DNA of 64,000 nt from Niabella insulamsoli (GTDB taxonomy: Bacteria; Bacteroidota; Bacteroidia; Chitinophagales; Chitinophagaceae), in the NCBI RefSeq assembly GCF_039652435.2, contig NZ_CP190246.1, positions 2,728,001-2,792,000 of the forward strand, given 5' to 3'. Each line of letters begins with the position of its first letter. The stretch's first letter is position 1. A model generated the notes under the pieces. That model made no database searches. It was not told the origin of the DNA and saw nothing but the letters and a program-made list of their open reading frames with translations. This document shows, piece after piece, positions 36,648 to 46,020 of this stretch. A program made the translations under genes and the position numbers.

Positions 36648-39473
36648 TTACAAAAAATTACCAGTATGGCTTTCTTTTACCTTTTTTATATCGAAAGGCT
36701 TTCCAGCAAAAACCAGCGCTCCTCCCCGATCACCCGCATCCGGCCCCAGCTCTATCAGCCAGTCAGCGCTCCTGATGACGTCGGTATTGTGTTCAATAAC
36801 CAACACAGAATGCCCCTGTTCTATCAGTGCATTGAAAGAAGCCAGCAGTTTTTTTATATCATGAAAATGAAGGCCCGTGGTCGGTTCATCAAAAATAAAC
36901 AACACTTTATTCGCGCTACGCCCCTTCCCCAAGAAAGAGGCAAGTTTAACCCGTTGCGCTTCTCCTCCTGAAAGCGTATCGGAAGACTGCCCCAACTTAA
37001 CATATCCTAAGCCTACGTCAGACAATGGTTGTATCGCGGCTGACAATTTCTTTTCTTCGGCAAAGAAGTCAATGGCTTCGTCAACGCTCATCTCCAACAC
37101 ATCATAAATATTTTTGTCTTTATAAGTCACCTCCAGAATTTCCTCTTTAAACCTTTTGCCACCGCAGCTTTCACAGACCAGATGCACATCGGCCAGGAAC
37201 TGCATTTCAACCACTTGTTCCCCTTCTCCTTTGCAGGTATCGCAGCGGCCTCCGTCGACATTAAAAGAAAAATGTTTGGGCTGGAAACCCCGCATTTTAC
37301 TCAACGGCCTTTTTGCAAACAGGTCGCGGATCTCATCATAGGCTTTAATATACGTAACCGGATTGCTGCGCGATGATTTACCGATCGGATTTTGATCCAC
37401 CATTTCAATCTGCTGAATGCTTTCTATATCGCCGGTGATGGCTTTATGAAAGCCGACTTTCTCACCGCTGAATTCGCCTTTTATTTTCTGAAGACCGGGA
37501 TATAAAATTTGCTTCACGAGTGTCGTTTTGCCACTACCGCTTACGCCACTCACCACGCACAAAACATTTAAAGGAAACTCAACCGTAATATCCTTTAAGT
37601 TATGGTGCCGCGCTCCTTCTACCCGTATGGAGCGGTTCCATTTGCGAACCGATTTGGGCGGCGCGATTGAAAACGTTCCGCTCAAATATTTACCGGTCAG
37701 GCTATCAGGGTTTTTTATCAATGTTTTAAAATCGCCTGCTGCGACCACTTCGCCTCCCAGATGCGAAGCCAAAGGCCCCATATCGATAATATGATCAGCG
37801 TGATGCATAACCATTTCGTCGTGCTCAACAACAATAACAGTATTGTTGAGATCTCTTAACTCTTTTAAAACTTTAATCAGATTATCGGTGTCGCGGGAAT
37901 GAAGCCCGATCGATGGCTCATCCAAAATATACAATGAGTTGGTGAGGTTGCTACCCAAACTGCGCGTGAGCTGAATACGCTGGCTCTCGCCACCGCTAAG
38001 CGTGTTGGCAACGCGGTTGAGCGTTAAATAGCCAAGCCCCACTTTCAATAAGGTATCTAGCCGGTTATTGATTTCTATTAAAATCCGTTTGGCCACTTCT
38101 TTTTGATGTTCGGAAAGCTTTAGTTGGTTGAACCATTTTTTCAAATCGCGCGCCGGCATTTCGCAAAGCTCGCCGATATGCTTTTTTCCCACCTGAACAT
38201 ATAAAGCTTCCGGCCTTAACCGATAACCGTTGCAATCGGGACAGGTGGTGCGCCCGCGATAACGGCTTAGCAACACGCGGTACTGAACCTTATAAAGATT
38301 CTGCTCCACTTCTTTGAAAAAATCGTTGATGCCACCCGGCGTTCGCCATAAATAATTGTATTGATCTTTGGTAAGATCAGCAACCGGTTTATGAACCGGA
38401 AAGTCGCTTTTTGCCGCCGACCTGATAAAATGGTCTTTCCATTTTCCCAACTTTTCCCCTTTCCAGGGCGCTACCGCGCCTTCATAAACGCTTAATCTTT
38501 TATCGGGAATAACGAGGTCTGCATCAATGCCCAACACCAGGCTAAAACCTTCGCAGGTGGGGCACGCACCCAGCGGATTATTAAAGGAAAAAAGATTGGG
38601 CTGCGGTTCTTCAAATACCATTCCGTCCAGCTCGAAGCGGTTGTTGAAGTTGAGTAATTTTTTTTGTCCGCTGGCTTGAACAGCTTCTACATATAAATCG
38701 CCTTCGCCCTCATAAAAAGCGGTGCCAATGGAATCGGCCAGGCGGTGCATATCATCTTCATCAAAATCTTTCGCAACAATGCGATCGATAAGAATATATA
38801 ACGAAGCTTTTTTTTGTTTAGAGGATTGAAATTCTTTGGCTAAAGCATCGTCATCCAGTTCCAGCAGGTCTTCGATCCTTTTGATGGCCATCCCCTCTTC
38901 CGAGCCTTTCACATCAATAGCCACCCTACTGAAACCTTTTTGCATCAAAATATTTAATTCTTCTTTTACATCACGGTTTTTATGCTGGCGAAATTGCACC
39001 AAAATAAAAATCTTCGTTTCTTCAGGCTGAGTTTTGATAGCTTCAATCACATCCGCCACATCATCCTTTTTCACTTCTTTACCGGATATGGGCGAAATGG
39101 TTACACCGGCCCTGGCAAAGAGCAACCGGAGATAATCGTAAATTTCGGTCATCGTTCCCACCGTACTCCGTGGCGTTCGCGTGATCACCTTTTGCTCAAT
39201 AGCAATCGCCGGGCACAACCCTTTTATATAATCAACATCGGGCTTATTCATCCTGTTTAAAAACTGGCGCGCATAGGCGCTCAAACTTTCGGCATAGCGG
39301 CGCTGGCCCTCTGCGTATAAAGTGTCGATGGTTAAAGAAGATTTTCCCGAACCAGACACGCCTGTCACTACGATTAATTTATTGCGGGGGAAGGCTACTG
39401 TTACGTTTTTCAGATTGTGAACGCGCGCGCCCTGAATCAATATTTCCTCTTTTACTTTCTTCTTAACGGCCAT
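36648..39473 (-). CDS. uvrA: UvrABC excinuclease subunit A
   Basis: This 941-residue ABC-type ATPase finds bulky DNA damage and loads UvrB in nucleotide excision repair. It has two ATP-binding halves: Walker A GVSGSGKSS near residue 38 and GVSGSGKTT near 640, with signature motifs LSGGESQRI near 487 and LSGGEAQRV near 830. Zinc-binding cysteine pairs are visible (CPTC near 308, CPDC near 411, CDTC and CESC near 745-775). The length is typical. uvrA, ada and alkB lie in this order on one strand, a DNA-repair group. A full-consensus -7 box lies 25 bases upstream. Confidence 0.97.
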   Translation of the reverse strand: MAVKKKVKEEILIQGARVHNLKNVTVAFPRNKLIVVTGVSGSGKSSLTIDTLYAEGQRRYAESLSAYARQFLNRMNKPDVDYIKGLCPAIAIEQKVITRTPRSTVGTMTEIYDYLRLLFARAGVTISPISGKEVKKDDVADVIEAIKTQPEETKIFILVQFRQHKNRDVKEELNILMQKGFSRVAIDVKGSEEGMAIKRIEDLLELDDDALAKEFQSSKQKKASLYILIDRIVAKDFDEDDMHRLADSIGTAFYEGEGDLYVEAVQASGQKKLLNFNNRFELDGMVFEEPQPNLFSFNNPLGACPTCEGFSLVLGIDADLVIPDKRLSVYEGAVAPWKGEKLGKWKDHFIRSAAKSDFPVHKPVADLTKDQYNYLWRTPGGINDFFKEVEQNLYKVQYRVLLSRYRGRTTCPDCNGYRLRPEALYVQVGKKHIGELCEMPARDLKKWFNQLKLSEHQKEVAKRILIEINNRLDTLLKVGLGYLTLNRVANTLSGGESQRIQLTRSLGSNLTNSLYILDEPSIGLHSRDTDNLIKVLKELRDLNNTVIVVEHDEMVMHHADHIIDMGPLASHLGGEVVAAGDFKTLIKNPDSLTGKYLSGTFSIAPPKSVRKWNRSIRVEGARHHNLKDITVEFPLNVLCVVSGVSGSGKTTLVKQILYPGLQKIKGEFSGEKVGFHKAITGDIESIQQIEMVDQNPIGKSSRSNPVTYIKAYDEIRDLFAKRPLSKMRGFQPKHFSFNVDGGRCDTCKGEGEQVVEMQFLADVHLVCESCGGKRFKEEILEVTYKDKNIYDVLEMSVDEAIDFFAEEKKLSAAIQPLSDVGLGYVKLGQSSDTLSGGEAQRVKLASFLGKGRSANKVLFIFDEPTTGLHFHDIKKLLASFNALIEQGHSVLVIEHNTDVIRSADWLIELGPDAGDRGGALVFAGKPFDIKKVKESHTGNFL

Positions 39474-39498
39474 GGATTAGAATTGCTTTTGATGCTTA

Positions 39499-39506
39499 CA
39501 AATGTA
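39499..39506 (-). promoter_or_regulatory. -7 element of uvrA (TACATTTG)
   Basis: TACATTTG on the minus strand is a full match to TAnnTTTG and lies 25 bases upstream of the uvrA ATG. No obvious LexA-type operator overlaps it. The rest of the 281-base divergent region toward the sigma gene is AT-rich and shows nothing else I can name. Confidence 0.6.
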
Positions 39507-39754
39507 GCGGCAATTTTGTTTAAAGCCGGCCGCTTCGGGGTAGTAATCGTAAATAATTATGAACAGCCGCATTTTCGCTATTGCACAAAAATGCATGATT
39601 GATTTTCAATAAGTTAAATTAAAACAAATGTAATTTTAACAATTTTTTTAACACTTTTGGGCAATTTTTTGTGTGATTTGCGTAGCCCTGTTTAAATCAG
39701 ATTTCGAGACATGTCAAAAAGTAGAGAAACTGACTATTTTAATTTCTAAAAGTA

Positions 39755-40324
39755 ATGACCACTGATATAAAAAAAAGCGATAACGAGCTTATTCAGTTAT
39801 TTACAAGTGGTAACGAATCGGCACTCGATTCATTGCTTGAAAGATATAAGGATAAGCTGTTTAATACCATCCTTTTTATTGTGAAGGATAAGTACCATGC
39901 TGAAGATATTTCTCAGGATGTTTTCATTAAAATTATAGAGACGCTCAAAAGCGGGAAATACAAGGAAGAGGGGAAATTTTTACCCTGGGCGATGCGCATT
40001 GCCCACAATCTTTGTGTCGATTATTTCAGAAAATTGAAACGCTTTCCTTTTGTGAAGGGAAGTACTGATAACGAGGTATTAGACACGATTAATTGCACCG
40101 ATCAAAACGCGGAAGATAAGATTATCAAGGTGCAGAGCATGGGTAAAGCAAAAGACCTTCTGGAGCAATTGCCTGATGAGCAGCGGGAAGTCATTATTCT
40201 GCGTCATTTTGCCAACCTGTCTTTTAAAGAAATTGCAGACATGACGGGATGCAGTATTAACACTGCCCTGGGCCGGATGCGCTACGGATTAATGAACCTC
40301 AGAAAATTGATGACCGGAAAATAG
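39755..40324 (+). CDS. Orphan ECF-type RNA polymerase sigma factor
   Basis: This 189-residue sigma-70 family protein has region 2 (LLERYKDKLFNTILFIVKDKYHAEDISQDVFIKIIE), read here as LLERYKDKLFNTIL near 29 and AEDISQDVFIKII near 49, a WAMRIAHNLCVDYFRKLKR stretch near 84, and region 4 (LPDEQREVIILRHFANLSF, then GCSINTALGRMRYGLMNLR). Unlike the other two ECF genes in the window it begins with ATG and has no anti-sigma gene next to it. It stands 392 bases upstream of the second susC and is separated from it by a terminator, so it is not simply the first gene of that operon. Confidence 0.93.
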   Translation: MTTDIKKSDNELIQLFTSGNESALDSLLERYKDKLFNTILFIVKDKYHAEDISQDVFIKIIETLKSGKYKEEGKFLPWAMRIAHNLCVDYFRKLKRFPFVKGSTDNEVLDTINCTDQNAEDKIIKVQSMGKAKDLLEQLPDEQREVIILRHFANLSFKEIADMTGCSINTALGRMRYGLMNLRKLMTGK

Positions 40325-40412
40325 TAGCAGGATTTAACCTTTTCGATAAAACATTTTTCCTGTTAAATCGTTTATAGTTTATTATATTGTCCTTTGACAA
40401 TTTAAAGATACT

Positions 40413-40539
40413 GTCATCTTGTGTTTCCGATAGGATATAAGATGTTCGCTAAAAATTTTATCGAATTATTCTTGCCGAAGCCCACCGGTTTACACAAGAT
40501 GACGACAAATTAAGCCGTTCCTTCCCGAACGGCTTTTTG
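40413..40539 (+). ncRNA. Candidate structured small RNA with intrinsic terminator
   Basis: GTCATCTTGTGT (40413-40424) and ACACAAGATGAC (40492-40503) are perfect 12-base reverse complements enclosing 67 bases. Eight bases later comes a terminator hairpin. This is the layout of a self-contained transcript of about 125 nt. It has no open frame worth noting. The promoter is not clear. It could instead be a structured 3' end of the sigma mRNA, whose stop codon is 89 bases upstream. Confidence 0.4.
40512..40539 (+). terminator. Intrinsic terminator between the orphan sigma gene and the second susC
   Basis: AAGCCGTTC and GAACGGCTT form a perfect 9-bp stem with a 6-base loop, followed by TTTTTGCTTG. 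It separates the sigma gene and candidate RNA from the susCD promoter just downstream. Confidence 0.85.
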
Positions 40540-40554
40540 CTTGCCCCGAAAATC

Positions 40555-40613
40555 TATTTCAAACGTTGTAATTGCTTTTTTCAGATTTTTTTTCTCTAAA
40601 TGGAGTATCTTAG
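40555..40613 (+). promoter_or_regulatory. Promoter region of the second susCD operon with a 19-base upstream element
   Basis: TATTTCAAACGTTGTAATT (40555-40573) is followed 32 bases later by the -7-like box TATCTTAG (40606-40613), roughly 105 bases before the SusC ATG. The same 19 bases and a TACCTTAG box with 33-base spacing occur upstream of the Gfo operon at 45845-45904. The element contains AACGTT with a central CG, as in many LacI-type operators. Its position relative to the box would suit an activator site. Binding is inference. Confidence 0.6.
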
Positions 40614-40716
40614 GAATACGATTGCAAAAGGAATGCGCACAAACCATGCTTCCTCAGCATTTTCTGTTTATTGAACTTCTAAAAACCAACGTTTAACGAT
40701 TAAAAGCCCATTTTGT

Positions 40717-43700
40717 ATGAGAAAAATCAAGCCTTTAGTTTGGTGTAGCAAAGTCGTGTTTGCCTGTAATATGATGCTATGCCTGTTCGTCTCCTTGTCC
40801 GCGGCCGCCCAGGAAAGAACGGTTTCGGGAAAAGTGACAGACGACAAACAACAACCGATGAGTGGTGTGAGCGTCATGATCAAAGGCTCCACCAGCGGCA
40901 CGGTAACGAGCGATGCAGGCACTTACCGGCTCAGCAGCGTTCCTGAAAACGCTGTTTTAGTATTTAGTTATTCGGGCTATACCGATCAGGAAGTGCCGGT
41001 GGGTAGCCAAGCTACGATCGACATTACCATGACGACCATGGCCACGGACTTAAACGATGTGGTTGTAATCGGCTATGGAACAGCCCGGAGAAAAGATCTT
41101 ACGGGTGCGGTCGCCTCTGTGCAAGCCACAAAATTGGAGCGAGAAGCGCCACGCTCTATTCAAGATCTCTTGCGAGCAAACGCCGCCGGCCTCGTAATTG
41201 GCCAAGGAAACTCAGCGAAAGCCGATGCCAGTCTGCTTGTTAGAGGAGTTGGGACGCTAAAAGCAGGAAGTAGTCCACTTATGGTAGTCGATGGGGTTAT
41301 TTTTTACGGAGCTTTAAGCGACATCAACCCCAATGATGTGCAATCGGTTGACATCCTCAAAGACGCAAGTGCTACAGCGGTATATGGTGCAATGGCGGCT
41401 AATGGTGTTGTCCTAATTACAACTAAAAAAGGTGTTACTGGGAAACCTCGAATTACATTCAATGGTAATGTGGGTTTTGCAGAGAACGCTGGAATGCCAC
41501 GCGTCATGAACGGCGAGGAATTCCTGGCATGGCGCTATGATTACGAAGTGGGACGAAGAACACAGGCCTACCTGGATCAGTATCCGGAAATGTTCGTGGA
41601 TCCTCGTAAATTGAGCGGCGTTAACCAACTCGACTGGTATAATTACGATCAATCCACTCCTGTAACATCTGTGACCGATGAACAACTCATCAGGATCTGG
41701 TTAACTCGCTTAGAATTAAAAGTACCGGAAATAGACAATTACCTGATTAATAAAACAACTGATTGGCAAGACCTTGTTTTTCAGCGCGCTTTTCAACAAG
41801 ATTATACAGCTGCCGTCTCCAACAGAAACGAAAGTTCAAATTATTATTTATCCCTAAATTATGTAAATAGAGAGGGCATTATTGTTGGAGATCAATATAC
41901 TAATTACCGCGTTCGGCTAAATTTAGAATCAAAAATTACACCATTTCTAAAGGTTGGCGCCAATTCCAATTTCGCAATCAGAGATGAGGGCTTCCTGCAA
42001 GCAGATTGGGCTCAATCGGCGGTTATCTCTCCTTATGGATCTAACAATTTAGACGACCCTACCAGTATTTACAGAAGGTTCCCTACGGGCGACGTAACGC
42101 CGGTAAATCCCTTTCACGACAATCTTTACAGGGATCGAAAAGACATTTACAGCACTTTAAATTCAAGCCTCTATGGCATTGTAACGCTGCCTTTTGGTTT
42201 TGAGTTTCAAACTAACTTTACGCCGTCCTTTACCTGGCGCGAATATTATAATCACGAGTCGTCGAAGAATCCTCAATGGGCGGCCAATGGCGGCAGCAGC
42301 GAAAGAACATTTGAAAAAACGTATACATGGCTTTTGGATAATGTATTGCGCTGGAAGAAGCGGTTTGATGATCACAATTTCGAAGTCACCCTTTTGCAAA
42401 ATGCCGAAAAGGGCCAATTCTGGAGAACCAAAGCAACAGCTTCAAACTACACTCCGAGCGATATCTTAGGCTGGCACCGTTTACAGGCGGGATCTGTTCC
42501 TCTAAATGAAAGCAATGACACTTATCGCACCGGCGACGCGTTGATGGGGCGCCTTTTCTATTCCTATAAAGATAAGTACATGCTCACCGGGTCCATCCGC
42601 CGGGATGGCTATTCAGCCTTTGGAGCGCAGAATCCCCGGGCCACATTTCCTGCCCTGGCTTTTGCCTGGGATTTTACAGAAGAAAAATTCATGAGCGGCA
42701 CAACGAGCTGGCTGGATTATGGTAAACTACGGCTGTCCTGGGGTAAAAACGGCAACCGTGACATTGGCCAGTACGAAGCATTGTCAGACATGACTTCAGG
42801 TCTGCATCCCTATATCGACCAAAATGGGAATGTTTATTTATCCTCGCAGCTTTATGTTAACAGAATGGCGAATCTGGGCCTCCGGTGGGAAAGCAAATCC
42901 TCCTATAATGTGGGGTTAGATTTCTCTCTTTTCGGCAGCCGCCTAAGTGGCGCTATCGACGCCTATACTTCCACAACCATCGACTTGTTGGTGGACCGGG
43001 CGTTACCTGAAATTATCGGCTTTAACAGTGTCGCCGCCAACCTGGGTCAACTAAATAATAAAGGTTTTGAGGTTTCGTTTACTGGGGATATTATACAAAA
43101 TAGAGACTACGGCTGGAATAGTAATATTATTTTCATGCTTAATAGAAGAAAGATAGTAAGTCTCTATGGAGACATGATTGACATCAAAGACGATCAGGGG
43201 AATGTCATTGGTCAAAAAGAAGCAGACGACATCAAAAACCGCTGGTTTATAGGGCGCGACCCCGACCAATATTGGGCTTACGAGCGCGTGGGTGTTTGGC
43301 AGCTTAATGAAGAGTCTGCGGCAGCCAAGTATGGAAACCAACCGGGCGATTTTAAATATAGGGATCAAAATGGAGATAGTTTAATGACGGACGCAGACCG
43401 GATCTTTCAAAATTATTCAACACCCCGTTTTCGCTGGTCCTGGAGGAATGATTTTTATTATAAAAGATTTAGCTTATCCTTTTTTATTTATTCAAATTGG
43501 GGACAATATGGCACGTTAAATAGAGCAGCAAACAGCAACAGTTTTCCGGATAGAACGACTGATTACTTTATGCCGCGATGGACACCAGAAACTCCAATTA
43601 ACGACTATGCGAGGATTGGTTCGAAAAATTTAGGAGACAATTATGTAGATCGCTCGTTTATTAGATTAGATAATGTTGCCCTATCTTATTCTGTGCCACA

Positions 43701-43857
43701 ATATCTTTTGAACAAAGCAAGCATTCAAAGTTTAAATATTTCGGTTTCCGTTAGAAATGCAGCGTATTGGGCGCCAAACTGGAAATTTGGCGATCCCGAA
43801 TCAGGCGCCAATCCCACGCCGCGAACTTATAACCTCAGTCTTAATCTAACTCTTTAA
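40717..43857 (+). CDS. SusC/RagA TonB-dependent outer-membrane receptor
   Basis: This 1046-residue outer-membrane importer has a signal peptide (about 1-32, ending SAAAQE), a carboxypeptidase-like beta-sandwich at about 35-110 (VSGKVTDDKQQPMSGVSV), a plug domain from about 115 (LNDVVVIGYGTARRK) and a beta-barrel ending NLSLNLTL. There is no STN domain, so it should not signal through FecR, in line with the absence of a fecR gene here. The SusD partner follows after 57 bases. Codon use in the barrel part (about 43050-43760) looks AT-richer than the N-terminal third. Confidence 0.95.
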   Translation: MRKIKPLVWCSKVVFACNMMLCLFVSLSAAAQERTVSGKVTDDKQQPMSGVSVMIKGSTSGTVTSDAGTYRLSSVPENAVLVFSYSGYTDQEVPVGSQATIDITMTTMATDLNDVVVIGYGTARRKDLTGAVASVQATKLEREAPRSIQDLLRANAAGLVIGQGNSAKADASLLVRGVGTLKAGSSPLMVVDGVIFYGALSDINPNDVQSVDILKDASATAVYGAMAANGVVLITTKKGVTGKPRITFNGNVGFAENAGMPRVMNGEEFLAWRYDYEVGRRTQAYLDQYPEMFVDPRKLSGVNQLDWYNYDQSTPVTSVTDEQLIRIWLTRLELKVPEIDNYLINKTTDWQDLVFQRAFQQDYTAAVSNRNESSNYYLSLNYVNREGIIVGDQYTNYRVRLNLESKITPFLKVGANSNFAIRDEGFLQADWAQSAVISPYGSNNLDDPTSIYRRFPTGDVTPVNPFHDNLYRDRKDIYSTLNSSLYGIVTLPFGFEFQTNFTPSFTWREYYNHESSKNPQWAANGGSSERTFEKTYTWLLDNVLRWKKRFDDHNFEVTLLQNAEKGQFWRTKATASNYTPSDILGWHRLQAGSVPLNESNDTYRTGDALMGRLFYSYKDKYMLTGSIRRDGYSAFGAQNPRATFPALAFAWDFTEEKFMSGTTSWLDYGKLRLSWGKNGNRDIGQYEALSDMTSGLHPYIDQNGNVYLSSQLYVNRMANLGLRWESKSSYNVGLDFSLFGSRLSGAIDAYTSTTIDLLVDRALPEIIGFNSVAANLGQLNNKGFEVSFTGDIIQNRDYGWNSNIIFMLNRRKIVSLYGDMIDIKDDQGNVIGQKEADDIKNRWFIGRDPDQYWAYERVGVWQLNEESAAAKYGNQPGDFKYRDQNGDSLMTDADRIFQNYSTPRFRWSWRNDFYYKRFSLSFFIYSNWGQYGTLNRAANSNSFPDRTTDYFMPRWTPETPINDYARIGSKNLGDNYVDRSFIRLDNVALSYSVPQYLLNKASIQSLNISVSVRNAAYWAPNWKFGDPESGANPTPRTYNLSLNLTL

Positions 43858-43914
43858 TTTAAGTACCCGAGCCTAATTGAAATCAAACTCAATTGGGCCG
43901 TAAAAAATACAGAC

Positions 43915-45792
43915 ATGAAACGAATCAATTTATATAAAAAATCAGCGATTGTGATGTTAGCCACCGTCACCTTAGTTGCCTGTAAAAAAGACTGGTTGAC
44001 GCCCAAACCACTTTCCTTCTATGAACCTGGCGTGGCGCTTTCTGACGTCAACGGTATGTACTCAACATTAACCGCCTGCGAAAGAAATATGCGACACGAG
44101 TATTTCGGGGACGCAGCCCCTATTCTCACCGAAATAATACAGTCTGAAATTGCTGTAGAAGGCACGACCGACAAGGCCGGTCCGCAAATGGATATGGATA
44201 TTGCCTTACTTCCTGATGCGGATTTAAACAACGTGAATACCACTAAAGTAGGATGGTATTGGTATGAAGGTTACAAGGGTGTAAAATACGCGAACACGGT
44301 CATTTCAAGAATAGATAATGCTACGTTTAAAGATGATAATGAAAAAAATGCGGTACTGGGTTCGGCCTATTTTCACAGGGCATACCGGTATTTTAAGCTG
44401 ACGCATCAGTTTGGCAATGTTCCTTATTTAGATCAGGAAATCGAAGAACCTAAATACGATTTTTACTCCTATGACCGTTGGAGCATTCTCGAGAAAATGA
44501 AACAGGACCTGGAGTTTGCCTATCAATGGGTACCAGAAAAAGTCGATCGCGGCCGCACTTCAAAAGCCGCTTGTGGCGTACTATTGATGAAAGTATGCAT
44601 GGCGCTTACAGATTTTGACCGTGCCATTCAGGTTGGTAAAGAAATCGTAGCGGCGCACCCACTAATGAAAGAGCGGTTCACCGCAAATCGAACCAAACCC
44701 AATACGAATCTAATGTTTGATTTGCACAGCGTTGAAGCAAAACTTGATATTTCGAACACTGAAGGCTTAATGTATGTGGTGTCTTATCCGGAGGTAGACG
44801 GGTCGGATCGCATTCAAACCATGCGCAACGCAGTTCCCTTCTGGAACAGTGGAAACGTGAAGACGCCTGATGGAAAGGCAGGAACCAGCGTACCCGTTGC
44901 CGCCGGCGAAACTGACCCGGAACTCGATCTCAACAGAACTTACGGTCGTGGTATCGGGCGTCTGCGCTCGACCTCCTATTTTACCAGTGCCATCTGGCGC
45001 GCCGATAAAGAGGCCAACGACATGAGAGGTATTTTCAACCATAATAGCTGGCGCAGAATGGAAGACCTGAGATATAACCATCCATCTTTAAAAACCGGCA
45101 ATAGCCCCTGGTATGGAAAGAATTTAGTAAAACCACTCGCCATGAGCCCTGAAGATACTATACGCTGCTGGTATCCATGGCCTCACTTTAAAGTATTTGT
45201 TCCGGATCCACTACAAACACAATGGAATGGAGGAGAAACCCCTTGGTATATTTATCGCTCCGCGGAAGTGTACCTAATGATCGCTGAATGTTATTATTGG
45301 AAAAATGATCTGGCACAAGCTGCACTTAATCTTAACGAAGTGCGTACGAGAGCCGGAGCCAGTCCGCTCACGGCCGGCGACGTTAACATCGGCGAAATTC
45401 TTGATGAAAGAGCCCGTGAACTTTATTACGAAGAGAATAGGCATGTGGAGTTGGTGCGGATTGCCTATACCTACGCTAAAACCCAAAAACCTTGTGAAAT
45501 TTTTGGCGGGCGTGTTTACAGTCTCGAAAATATCAGCGGCCCCGGAGGAACTAATTCTAATGTAAAACAAATGGGTGTCAATTTCTGGTACGATCGTGTG
45601 GTAAGCAAAAGCAATTTCTACAACAAGGGCGTAAAACATAAATGGGCAGAATACAAAGTCAGTGTTCATCATTTGCTATGGCCCGTTCCTGCTAATGCCA
45701 TCAACACAAATATTAAAGGCGTTATCAATCAAAACATTGGTTATCCAGGCGCCGAACGAAACGTAACCCCCTTACAAGTTGGAGCAGAATGA
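43915..45792 (+). CDS. SusD/RagB nutrient-binding lipoprotein
   Basis: This 625-residue surface lipoprotein is the lid of the preceding SusC-type channel. The lipobox is TLVAC (lipidated Cys23), followed by the typical KKDWLTPKPLSFYEPG stretch. Helical repeats include AVLGSAYFHRAYRYFKLTHQFGNV near residue 150, and the C-terminal YRSAEVYLMIAECYYWKNDLAQAALNLNEVRTRAG region, in parts near 445-480, is characteristic. It is followed by a strong terminator. The ligand is probably a sugar or glycoside in view of the downstream Gfo-type genes; this is inference. Confidence 0.95.
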   Translation: MKRINLYKKSAIVMLATVTLVACKKDWLTPKPLSFYEPGVALSDVNGMYSTLTACERNMRHEYFGDAAPILTEIIQSEIAVEGTTDKAGPQMDMDIALLPDADLNNVNTTKVGWYWYEGYKGVKYANTVISRIDNATFKDDNEKNAVLGSAYFHRAYRYFKLTHQFGNVPYLDQEIEEPKYDFYSYDRWSILEKMKQDLEFAYQWVPEKVDRGRTSKAACGVLLMKVCMALTDFDRAIQVGKEIVAAHPLMKERFTANRTKPNTNLMFDLHSVEAKLDISNTEGLMYVVSYPEVDGSDRIQTMRNAVPFWNSGNVKTPDGKAGTSVPVAAGETDPELDLNRTYGRGIGRLRSTSYFTSAIWRADKEANDMRGIFNHNSWRRMEDLRYNHPSLKTGNSPWYGKNLVKPLAMSPEDTIRCWYPWPHFKVFVPDPLQTQWNGGETPWYIYRSAEVYLMIAECYYWKNDLAQAALNLNEVRTRAGASPLTAGDVNIGEILDERARELYYEENRHVELVRIAYTYAKTQKPCEIFGGRVYSLENISGPGGTNSNVKQMGVNFWYDRVVSKSNFYNKGVKHKWAEYKVSVHHLLWPVPANAINTNIKGVINQNIGYPGAERNVTPLQVGAE

Positions 45793-45800
45793 TCCGATTT

Positions 45801-45834
45801 ATAAAATAAGGCCTCCGTTGAGGCCTTATTTTAT
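45801..45834. terminator. Strong intrinsic terminator after the second susCD pair
   Basis: ATAAAATAAGGCCTC and GAGGCCTTATTTTAT form a perfect 15-bp stem with a 4-base loop. Both arms are flanked by A/T-rich sequence, so it could terminate in either direction. It begins 8 bases after the SusD stop codon. Confidence 0.9.
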
Positions 45835-45844
45835 AATCTCCAAT

Positions 45845-45904
45845 TATTTCAAACGTTGTAATTTTTACAGGCTATTTATCTGTGGTTCAAAATATTTACC
45901 TTAG
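45845..45904 (+). promoter_or_regulatory. Promoter region of the Gfo/PmoA/ThuA operon with the 19-base element
   Basis: TATTTCAAACGTTGTAATT (45845-45863) is identical to the element upstream of the second susC. It is followed 33 bases later by TACCTTAG (45897-45904), a close match to TAnnTTTG. It lies just after the susD terminator and about 115 bases before the ATG at 46021. The repeated arrangement supports common control of the two units. Confidence 0.6.
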
Positions 45905-46020
45905 TCCTATCGTAACCTGTCGCCCTAAACGGATGCATGTATCTGATTGCCGCCCGACATTTTACGAAATGATTGCAGCTTTTCTAACAAATAATTTCTT
46001 GACGCTATAAACTTTAAAAA

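Noticed and set aside
43050..43760. Horizontal transfer of part of the second SusC because of AT-richer codons
   Set aside because: The reading frame and domain order are intact and barrel regions vary in composition; there are no flanking repeats or mobile genes.
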